Below, one piece after another: positions 36,662 through 43,529 of a stretch of 64,000 nt of DNA. The position numbers and the translations under genes are program-made. The DNA lies in the NCBI GenBank assembly GCA_003762615.1, contig RIAZ01000006.1:124001-188000 (forward strand), given 5' to 3'. Source of the DNA: Muribaculaceae bacterium Isolate-037 (Harlan) (GTDB lineage: Bacteria; Bacteroidota; Bacteroidia; Bacteroidales; Muribaculaceae). The stretch's first letter is position 1. Every line of letters begins with the position of its first letter. Under the pieces are notes generated by a model, which made no database searches, was not told the DNA's origin, and was given only the letters and a program-made list of their open reading frames with translations.

Positions 36662-36722
36662 GATAGGATTAGTCCTGATCCGGACAATTAGTTTTGATGA
36701 TTAAGAATTATTTAATCGGAAA

Positions 36723-36754
36723 CAAAGTTAATAATAGTTTTGAAAATATACAAA
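36723..36754 (-). promoter_or_regulatory. Promoter of the hybrid sensor gene
   Basis: On the minus strand TTTG (36751-36754), a 20-bp spacer and TAACTTTG (36723-36730) match the consensus perfectly, 62 bp before the start codon. Confidence 0.8.
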
Positions 36755-36795
36755 TTATCATTAAAGGATGGATTGCGGTAATGACAGCGGGGGAG

Positions 36796-36853
36796 ATAAT
36801 GTCAATGATGACAATATTAACGATTGGAACAACATTGTCATCATTGACATTAT
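36796..36853. repeat. 20-bp perfect inverted repeat of TGTCAATGA type
   Basis: ATAATGTCAATGATGACAAT (36796-36815) and its exact reverse complement (36834-36853) are separated by 18 bp. The units TGTCAATGA/TGACAAT resemble the array at 9238-9334. It lies between the regulator promoter and the GH2 gene. The rest of the 36662-37572 gap holds the promoter, the repeat below and no convincing gene. Confidence 0.8.
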
Positions 36854-37009
36854 TGACAAAAGGGGGATAAGCGATGATTATCTATGGGCGGAGAGGGAGT
36901 AGGGCTTCTCTTCGGGACGATGATTGCCGCTGCTGCAAGGGGAAGTGGATTCATAATTTAGAATTTAAATCTTTTGAATCTATATGTGAAGAATGGTGAA
37001 CAAAAATTT

Positions 37010-37310
37010 TTATCCTTTGAAGAATCTTTCAGAGTCCTTGAGGAATTTTTCAGAGTCCTTGAAGAATCTTTCAGAGTCCTTGAAGAATCTTTCGGAATAC
37101 ATGAAGAAAAACTTCTGATTTTTGGAGAACATATTGTGAAGATATTCAAGCATTTTTAAAATGTGCTGAAGAATTCTTAATGCAGTGTGAGGAAAAATCA
37201 AGAAGCTATGAAGAAAAATTTATAAGCCATGAAGAAAAATCAATCACTCTTGAAGAATCATGAAGAAAATCGTCAGAGACTTGAAGAATGTTGAAGAAAT
37301 TCTTCAGAGG
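37010..37310. repeat. 21-bp minisatellite (TTGAAGAATCTTTCAGAGTCC), decaying to the right
   Basis: Three to four near-exact 21-bp units at about 37014-37095 differ at one or two positions. Increasingly degenerate TGAAGAA-rich copies follow to about 37310. The unit length is a multiple of three, so both strands stay open for about 60 codons, but composition and lack of start signals argue against a gene. Confidence 0.75.
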
Positions 37311-37528
37311 CTTTAATAATGGTGAATGCACGCTTCTGACCTTTTGAAGAGATGCCGGAGAATGAATTTATGCAAAATTACATCAAAATAATGATATGCA
37401 ATGCGTCTGTTTGGCGTGTCGGTGGGAAAGTTTGTATGAATGACAGACAAATGTGTCCATATCTTGGCATTTGAGTCTGCGAGTCATGTTTTGGCGAGGA
37501 TAATGACAAGGAAAAAATATAAAGGATA

Positions 37529-37536
37529 TAAATTTG
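37529..37536 (+). promoter_or_regulatory. -7 box of the GH2 gene
   Basis: TAAATTTG matches the -7 consensus 37 bp before the GH2 start. No TTTG is found 19-21 bp upstream, suggesting an activated promoter. Confidence 0.5.
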
Positions 37537-37572
37537 TAAAGTAAATTTAAGTTTAACAATATTGATAACAGT

Positions 37573-39390
37573 ATGAGCATGAAACGTAAATTGTCAAGGT
37601 TTTTTGTAAGCCTTGCATTGGGAGTGATGTCGCTTACGGCATCGGCTTCCGTACCCCGTGAAGAGTATCCGCGTCCGCAGTTCGAGCGCACGGATTGGGT
37701 TAACCTTAATGGAGACTGGACCTACGAGTTTGACTTCGGTAAGTCAGGCATGGATCGTCGTCTCTATAAGTCAGAGGGATTCAAGGATAAGATAACGGTG
37801 CCGTTCTGTCCGGAAAGCCGTCTGTCGGGAGTTGCGTATGTGGATTTCATCCCTGCAATGTGGTATCACCGCAAGATACAGATCCCTTCCGAATGGCAGG
37901 GGCGCGATGTGATGCTGAACTTCGGTGGCGTGGATTATTTCAGTGCAGTATATATCGACGGTCAACTTGTGGGTCGTCATTGGGGCGGCAGTGACTCTTT
38001 CGGTCATGATATAACGAAATTTGTTTCCGACGGCAAGGTGCATGACCTTGTTGTGAGAGTGGAGGATGACGTTAGAAGTGGCGACCAGGCAAAGGGTAAG
38101 CAGTCGGGCAATTTTTATTCACAGGGTTGCGATTATACGCGCACCACAGGAATCTGGCAGACAGTATGGATGGAGCCGGTGGATCATGCCGGACTCTCTT
38201 CTGCATATATCGTTCCGGATCTTGACCATAAGAGATTCGTGATAGAGCCTTCATTCCGTAATCTGGAGAATGGTCAGAAAGTTGAGGCAGTTGTGCGCGA
38301 TGGTGGAAAGGTGGTGTCACGTGCTACTGAGAAGGCTTCGCGCCAGGTGAAGCTGGAGCTCCCGATAAAGAATGTGAAGACATGGTCGCCGGAATCTCCG
38401 TTCCTCTATGACGTGGAACTGACCGTATATGACGCTGATGGTAAGGCAATCGACAAGGTTTCCTCATACAGCGGTATGCGCAAGATACATTGGGAGGGTG
38501 ATCGCCTCTATCTCAACAACGAGCCTTATTTCCTTCGCCTTGTGCTTGACCAGGGTTTCTATCCCGAAGGTATCTGGACGGCACCGGACGACGCATCGCT
38601 GAAACGCGACATAGAGATGAGTATGGCGGCTGGCTTCAACGGCGCACGTCTGCATCAGAAGGTGTTTGAGGAGAGATTCCATTATTGGGCTGACAAACTC
38701 GGTTATCTGACTTGGGGTGAGACTGCAAGCTGGGGTGCGAATACCAATAAGATAGAGGCTGCACGCAACTTTATTCCGGAATGGGAAAACATTGTGGTGC
38801 GCGACAGGAATCATCCGTCGATTGTGGCATGGACTCCGTTCAATGAGACGTGGGAACGTCCCGGTGACTCAGAGCAGGCAAAGCAGCATGACCGTTTCGT
38901 GAAGGATGTATACACACTCACGAGCCGTCTTGATTATCGTCCGATAAATGATACGAGCGGTAATTTCCATGTTATCACTGACTTGTGGACTGTTCACAAT
39001 TATGAGCAGAATCCGGATAAATTGGCAGAATATTTCGTGATAAAGGATGGACGCTATCCTCAACTTGACCCGAATAAGGAGATTTCTTACGGAGGTCAGC
39101 CATTCTTCATCGACGAATATGGTGGCATCAAATGGGTTGACGGTGCACAGTTTGCCGATAATTCTTGGGGTTATGGTGACTCTCCGCGTACAAAGGAGGA
39201 GTTTTATGACCGTCTTGAACGCCTGACCGACGTGATTCTTGCGGTGCCTTATATGTCGGGTTATTGCTACACGCAGCTCACTGATGTGGAGCAGGAGCAG
39301 AATGGTATCTATAACTATGACCGCACGAAGAAATTCGATATGGATCGTATAAAGAAGATTTTCAGCAAGGTCCCGAAAGGTTTCAAGTAA
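37573..39390 (+). CDS. GH2-family exo-glycosidase (beta-galactosidase/glucuronidase-like)
   Basis: 605 residues with a signal peptide (KRKLSRFFVSLALGVMSLTASA; start Met1 or Met3). The order is sugar-binding jelly roll (about 35-200, WVNLNGDWTYEFDFG), Ig-like domain (200-305) and TIM barrel (305-605). The acid/base is Glu425 in PFNETWE and the nucleophile is probably Glu515 in FFIDEYGG, matching clan GH-A geometry. GH2 includes beta-galactosidases, beta-glucuronidases and beta-mannosidases; the motifs alone do not fix the substrate. It is shorter than LacZ and lacks the C-terminal domains. It lies inside the mannan region but has its own promoter and could serve another glycan. A degraded copy of its 3' end lies downstream. 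Confidence 0.88.
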   Translation: MSMKRKLSRFFVSLALGVMSLTASASVPREEYPRPQFERTDWVNLNGDWTYEFDFGKSGMDRRLYKSEGFKDKITVPFCPESRLSGVAYVDFIPAMWYHRKIQIPSEWQGRDVMLNFGGVDYFSAVYIDGQLVGRHWGGSDSFGHDITKFVSDGKVHDLVVRVEDDVRSGDQAKGKQSGNFYSQGCDYTRTTGIWQTVWMEPVDHAGLSSAYIVPDLDHKRFVIEPSFRNLENGQKVEAVVRDGGKVVSRATEKASRQVKLELPIKNVKTWSPESPFLYDVELTVYDADGKAIDKVSSYSGMRKIHWEGDRLYLNNEPYFLRLVLDQGFYPEGIWTAPDDASLKRDIEMSMAAGFNGARLHQKVFEERFHYWADKLGYLTWGETASWGANTNKIEAARNFIPEWENIVVRDRNHPSIVAWTPFNETWERPGDSEQAKQHDRFVKDVYTLTSRLDYRPINDTSGNFHVITDLWTVHNYEQNPDKLAEYFVIKDGRYPQLDPNKEISYGGQPFFIDEYGGIKWVDGAQFADNSWGYGDSPRTKEEFYDRLERLTDVILAVPYMSGYCYTQLTDVEQEQNGIYNYDRTKKFDMDRIKKIFSKVPKGFK

Positions 39391-39506
39391 AACCCGGTAA
39401 TTGTGTGGATGTAGGTTATGCCGCAAAAAATATCAGATTTAATGGATTGCGATACAATAATCTCTACAAATCCTCCGTTTACTGAAAAGATAGATGTTAT
39501 CATTGA

Positions 39507-39651
39507 CTGAAGTTTCGCAAGCTGCACTTCAGTGGTTTAAAGTTTATAGTTTAAGGTTTAAGATTCACGAAAATCCACGAATCTTTTCATTATACAAAAT
39601 TTAATGATCATAAACCATAAACATTAAACCTTAAACCATTTAAGTTTCGCA
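39507..39651. repeat. Dispersed palindromic element 1, copy B
   Basis: The reverse complement of this stretch is nearly identical to 5373-5542 over about 140 bp (only scattered differences; copy A is longer at one end hairpin). It begins CTGAAGTTTCGCAAG, contains the same heptad arms and core, and ends TTTAAGTTTCGCA directly before the GH2 remnant. Confidence 0.88.
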
Positions 39652-39656
39652 TCTAT

Positions 39657-39788
39657 GTATGGGGTTATTGCTACACGTAGCTTACCGATGTGGAGCAGGA
39701 GCATAACGGGGTGTATTATTACTACCGTATTCCGGAGTTCGGCATAAATCGGATAAATAAGATATTCAGCAATAGTCCGAAGGATTGA
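39657..39788 (+). pseudogene. 3' remnant of a second GH2 gene
   Basis: The frame reads WGYCYT, a stop, then LTDVEQEHNGVYYYYR and INRINKIFSNSPKD to a final stop. This lines up with the last 45 residues of the intact GH2 (SGYCYTQLTDVEQEQNGIYNYDR .. IKKIFSKVP). The glutamine codon CAG has become TAG. Everything upstream of this segment is missing, replaced by dispersed element 1. Confidence 0.85.
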
Positions 39789-39843
39789 ACACAACAAATC
39801 GATTATAATTGCAATTACACTTTCAGTAGTGGTTCACTACGGA

Positions 39844-39881
39844 AATCGGGGGAGATCGTGATGACCTTCCCCGATTTTTTT
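39844..39881 (+). terminator. Terminator after the GH2 remnant
   Basis: AATCGGGG and CCCCGATT pair around a loop of 17 bases and are followed by TTTTT. The rest of 39789-40100 shows no gene that I can support. Confidence 0.75.
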
Positions 39882-40100
39882 ATCGTATGATTTATCGTAT
39901 CATTTCCGTGATACGAAATCAAGAGGTTTGAAGTTCCTTTTATAATACCGCAATCATCAGTTATCATAGTCTGTGGTAATCCAATACTTTTGCATTCTTT
40001 AAATATTGTGGTCAATCCACGAGCCAAATGTGTATGTTAAAAAATGAAATGGTATTTGAAAAAAATAGCTGTGGTTGTGTTTAAAATGGAATATAGTTGT

Positions 40101-40108
40101 TATCTTTG
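40101..40108 (+). promoter_or_regulatory. -7 box of the toxin-antitoxin operon
   Basis: TATCTTTG fits TAnnTTTG, 18 bp before the antitoxin start. A TTG-containing segment about 21-23 bp upstream is the likely -33. Autorepression by the antitoxin would be usual. Confidence 0.55.
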
Positions 40109-40126
40109 TGTCTAAAACAATAAGTT

Positions 40127-40360
40127 ATGCAAGTAGTATCAGCAAGAGAGTTTCGAAGTAACCAAGGTCGTTTTTTGACTGCGGCACGGGAGGGTCAATC
40201 TGTGTTGTTGACATCTCGATATGGTAATTTTAAAATAGTTCCGGTGACTGAAGAAGATTCATTGACGGATCGTATTTGTCGCGGACTTGAGCAGGTTAAG
40301 TTGATGGAGACAGGTAAGATGCCATGTAAAACTATTGAAGAGTTTCTTGATGAACTTTGA
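40127..40360 (+). CDS. Phd/YefM-family antitoxin
   Basis: 77 residues beginning MQVVSAREFRSNQGRFLTAA and continuing GQSVLLTSRYGNFKIVPV. This is the conserved DNA-binding beta-alpha-beta opening of Phd/YefM antitoxins. The C-terminal half (KLMETGKMPCKTIEEFLDEL) is the expected flexible toxin-neutralising region. It overlaps the toxin gene by 11 bp, so the pair is translated together. The dimer probably represses its own promoter, whose -7 box lies close to the start. The pair is an insertion between GH2 and GH78 genes. Confidence 0.85.
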   Translation: MQVVSAREFRSNQGRFLTAAREGQSVLLTSRYGNFKIVPVTEEDSLTDRICRGLEQVKLMETGKMPCKTIEEFLDEL

Positions 40361-40688
40361 GATATATCCTACGGAAGATTTTCAGAAGTCTTTCAAAAAA
40401 CTTACAAAACGTCATCGGTCATTAGTGGCAGACATGAAGGAGTTTGTGAAATCTTTGAAAAAAGATCCATATCAAGGTACTGAGTTAAGTCAAGGTATAC
40501 GTAAGATTAGTATGGCTATTACATCAAAGGGACGAGGAAAATCCGGTGGTGCGCGAATTATCACATATACAGTTCAATTTGATGAATTTGGTGGAAAAGT
40601 TTTCTTATTGGATATTTATGACAAAGGAGATTTCTCAACTATTGATGAGTCTGTTATAAAAGCTAAGATAAGGGACTTGGAGCTATAA
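40350..40688 (+). CDS. RelE/ParE-superfamily toxin
   Basis: 112 residues from the ATG at 40350 (an ATG five codons upstream is less likely). The start MNFEIYPTEDFQKSFKKLTKRHRSL and the ending VFLLDIYDKGDFSTI follow the RelE/ParE toxin fold, with a helical hairpin and then a four-strand sheet. The middle, RKISMAITSKGRGKSGGARIITY, contains the basic patch that RelE-like mRNA interferases use. Whether it cleaves mRNA on the ribosome or poisons gyrase (ParE) cannot be told. Its partner is the overlapping Phd/YefM-like antitoxin. An A/G-rich hairpin follows directly. Confidence 0.82.
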   Translation: MNFEIYPTEDFQKSFKKLTKRHRSLVADMKEFVKSLKKDPYQGTELSQGIRKISMAITSKGRGKSGGARIITYTVQFDEFGGKVFLLDIYDKGDFSTIDESVIKAKIRDLEL

Positions 40689-40719
40689 AACGAAACAATC
40701 GCACGCAAAAGGAGTAGCA

Positions 40720-40804
40720 CTAAGAAAAGAAAGAAATTAAAGAAATTATATTTTTTTAATTATTTGAAAATTAATGAATTTCTTTTATTTCTTTCTTTTC
40801 TTAG
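40720..40804. repeat. A/G-rich hairpin downstream of the toxin
   Basis: CTAAGAAAAGAAAGAAATTAA.. (40720-40747) pairs with 40777-40804 over 28 bp with a single mismatch and a 29-base loop. The arms share the AAGAAAAGAAAGAAATT core with the elements around the GxxExxY gene. The site lies between convergent genes. Confidence 0.85.
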
Positions 40805-40817
40805 AGCAATATTGAAA

Positions 40818-43397
40818 TCAGAATTGTTTCGTCACGGAGTGGTTGCCCGGTCCATATTCCTTGGATGAGGTCTCTCCGGGGAGGGTCACTTCTGCCACGG
40901 CACCTTTGGGGACGGTGAAATTCCATATCCATTTGTCGCCGTCGTATCTCCACTGACTCTTGATCTTGCCGGCTGCGGAATCATATTCTGCCTTGACGAA
41001 TCCGAGACGCTTGTCGGGGATCGGCTTCATGATGATTTTCTTGAAACCGGGGTTTGCCACATCGGTAGAGATCCCCGCCATTGTCTCCCACATCCATTCA
41101 GCCACACATCCGTAGGCATAATGGTTGAAGCTGTTCATGCCTTGTGGTCCCATGCCTTGGTCAACCATATAGCTGTTCCAGCGTTCCCAAATAGTGGTCG
41201 CGCCATTGTCGATGGAGTAGAGCCAGCTTGGGTTCTTACGTTGGAAAAGAAGTTCGTAGGCAATGTCAGCCATACCGTTCTCCGTCAGCGTTGGCATAAG
41301 GATAGAGGTGCCGAGGAATCCGGTTTGAAGACAATTGTCATGCTCTGCGAAGTTCTTTCTTAACCGGCTGATCATATCCTCCTTCGCCTTGCCGTCAACC
41401 AGCTTGTTTTTCAGAGCGAAAAGGGCAGGGGTCTGCATGGTGTTGAGGATATCGGTCTTGAACTTGCCGTCGGAAGTCAGGAATTTACCTTGAATGTAGG
41501 CTCTTGCCTCCTTCGCCATATCGGCGTATCGGCGGCTGTCTCTGCCTGTGGCGGCTGCCATGTCGCGCATCATCTCCGCATCCATCAGCCAATAGCAAGC
41601 GCTCAGATAATTCCAATAGTCGTAAGTCTCAGGGAGTATCCCGTCGGGACCGTTCATCCTTCCGCTGCAACTTTCAAGCGGCTCATAGCTAAGCCAGTCA
41701 GCCCATTGATAGTTGCCGTTTTCCCCGCGCAGGGCGTAATGGTCAAACTTTGTCTCATTGAGATGATTGAGATACTTCTCCATCGCGCTCCAGTTCTCAT
41801 CGATGATGGAGGTGTCGTCAAACTGTTTCCATACCACCCAAGGCACAATAACCCCGGCGTCAGACCATCCGAGTCGCGTCATCTCGTTGCCATACTGAGC
41901 CAAGGGAGCCACGCCGGGGAATCCACCCAGCTCGTGCTGGCTATCGCGCATGTCACGCATCCATTTATGGAAGAAGCGGCGAGTGTCGGCAAAATATGTG
42001 CCGGTTTCGGAGAAAACCTGAGTGTCGGCAGTCCAGCCAAGACGCTCGTTGCGCTGTGGGCAGTCGGTCGGCACAGAGAGATAGTTTGAGCGTTGTCCCC
42101 ACAATGTGTTGGAGATTAGCTTATTCACCATGTCATTGCCGGTAGTGATGGTGCCGGTCTCAAGATTCTCGGCTATTGAACTTACCGGAATAGACTTTAC
42201 CGACTTGATTTTCACTTCATCGTCGGCAGTGACGGAGATGAAGCGGTAGCCGTAGAAGGTGCATTCCGGATGATATTTGGCATATCCTTTTGTGTCGGCA
42301 AATGTGTAGTCGAGAAGCATGCCGGTGTCAGGCACACGGAGATTCAGTCGGTGGCAGCTGCCTTCCGGACCATCCATGCCTCGGCTTTTCGAGCCGTTGC
42401 CATCGTTCAGAAGTTCGGCTGGGCGAAAGTTGAGTTTTGTGTCACCTTTGGCGCGGAACTCAAATTCCGGCACTGCGGCACAGTTCTGACCAAAGTCAAT
42501 CACGAGTGTCTCGCCGGGTTGCAGCGTTATCTCCTCACCTTTGCGGAACTCCTTGGATATTACAACCTTGCCGAAAGCATCATCGCTTTGTCCGGTGACA
42601 CCTTTCCAGATATATGCACGCTCCGGGGTGAGAGCCAAGTCGTTGCGCAGATATATTTCCGCACCGTTAGAGGGGAATATAGTGCCTTTGAATTCGGTGT
42701 TTTTCTCCGGAGTGCCCAACTTGCCGATAGTCTCAAACCCTTGTAGCTCACGGGCATCATATTCTTCACCATCGAAGATTGCGGCATGTTTGACGGGTCC
42801 GGCTATACCGGCTTTCCAATCGGACACGTTTGTACCGAAACATTCCGTCGTGCCGTCGGTGTAGGTCAGTTCAAGCACGCCACGGAATGCCACTTTCTTG
42901 CCGATCATACCTTCAGTTCCCCACGGGGTGATGATCTTATCCGCCCACCATCCAGGAGTCACCTGTACGGAAAGGATGTTTTCCGCGCCTGCCTTGCGTT
43001 GGATTGCATCTGTCACGTCGTATGTGAATGACAGTTTTGTCTTGCCATGATGGGTGAAACCGGGTTTCAATACCTCCTGACCGATTATATTGCCGTTGAC
43101 GTAGAGCGTGTAGACACCGAGTCCTGCAGTCATCCAGCGGGCAGACTTTACTTTCTTGCCGTTGGTCACGGTAGCGGCAAACCATGCGGCACCGTCGGCG
43201 GCGCGTCCGTCGGGGTCAGTGACTACGTGCGTCACTATGGGCGCGTCTTTTGCGGAAATCCATTCCGATTTGTTCCAAAGTGAATCGGCGAGAGGATCGG
43301 TCAGAGTGCCGCTTCGTTTATCTTTTGAGGAGGCTCCGTAGACTGTCGGGGTCAACAGGATGGAAGCCGCCAAGATGTATGCGAGATTCTTTTTCAT
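40818..43397 (-). CDS. GH78 alpha-L-rhamnosidase
   Basis: 859 residues with a signal peptide (KKNLAYILAASILLTPTVYG). N-terminal beta domains (RGVLELTYTDGT, and YLRNDLALTPERAYIWKGV) lead into an (alpha/alpha)6 barrel with the characteristic DCPQRNERLGWTADTQVF and WMRDMRDSQHELGGFPGVAP segments, DWLSYE, and the C-terminal MNSFNHYAYGCVAEWMW. The acidic catalytic residues lie in RNERLGW and near SDAGVIVPW. GH78 releases terminal alpha-L-rhamnose. Rhamnose is not a component of yeast mannan, so this enzyme points to a second substrate or to rhamnosylated side chains. It is read in the same direction as the GH92 gene upstream, separated by a hairpin. Confidence 0.92.
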   Translation of the reverse strand: MKKNLAYILAASILLTPTVYGASSKDKRSGTLTDPLADSLWNKSEWISAKDAPIVTHVVTDPDGRAADGAAWFAATVTNGKKVKSARWMTAGLGVYTLYVNGNIIGQEVLKPGFTHHGKTKLSFTYDVTDAIQRKAGAENILSVQVTPGWWADKIITPWGTEGMIGKKVAFRGVLELTYTDGTTECFGTNVSDWKAGIAGPVKHAAIFDGEEYDARELQGFETIGKLGTPEKNTEFKGTIFPSNGAEIYLRNDLALTPERAYIWKGVTGQSDDAFGKVVISKEFRKGEEITLQPGETLVIDFGQNCAAVPEFEFRAKGDTKLNFRPAELLNDGNGSKSRGMDGPEGSCHRLNLRVPDTGMLLDYTFADTKGYAKYHPECTFYGYRFISVTADDEVKIKSVKSIPVSSIAENLETGTITTGNDMVNKLISNTLWGQRSNYLSVPTDCPQRNERLGWTADTQVFSETGTYFADTRRFFHKWMRDMRDSQHELGGFPGVAPLAQYGNEMTRLGWSDAGVIVPWVVWKQFDDTSIIDENWSAMEKYLNHLNETKFDHYALRGENGNYQWADWLSYEPLESCSGRMNGPDGILPETYDYWNYLSACYWLMDAEMMRDMAAATGRDSRRYADMAKEARAYIQGKFLTSDGKFKTDILNTMQTPALFALKNKLVDGKAKEDMISRLRKNFAEHDNCLQTGFLGTSILMPTLTENGMADIAYELLFQRKNPSWLYSIDNGATTIWERWNSYMVDQGMGPQGMNSFNHYAYGCVAEWMWETMAGISTDVANPGFKKIIMKPIPDKRLGFVKAEYDSAAGKIKSQWRYDGDKWIWNFTVPKGAVAEVTLPGETSSKEYGPGNHSVTKQF

Positions 43398-43407
43398 AAA
43401 TAGTTAA

Positions 43408-43453
43408 GATAAAGTCCGGCAAACCTCTTCGGTGGGGGTTGCCGGACTTTATC
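43408..43453 (-). terminator. Strong hairpin between the GH92 and GH78 genes
   Basis: GATAAAGTCCGGCAAACC pairs with GGTTGCCGGACTTTATC (about 16 bp, one bulge). On the minus strand a weak T-rich stretch follows. It may partly terminate GH92 transcripts or stabilise their 3' ends. Confidence 0.6.
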
Positions 43454-43529
43454 ATAGGTTATAGGTTGTTATGGTTAAATCTGATAGATATTGTTCAATC
43501 CGGTATATGCTATTCAATAATGAGAGCTA

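Noticed and set aside
36958..37159. 61-63 codon ORFs on both strands of the 21-bp repeat
   Set aside because: Open only because the repeat unit is a multiple of three; no start signals or homology.
39815..40027. 70-codon ORF on the minus strand
   Set aside because: Overlaps a plus-strand terminator and matches no family I recognise; probably chance.
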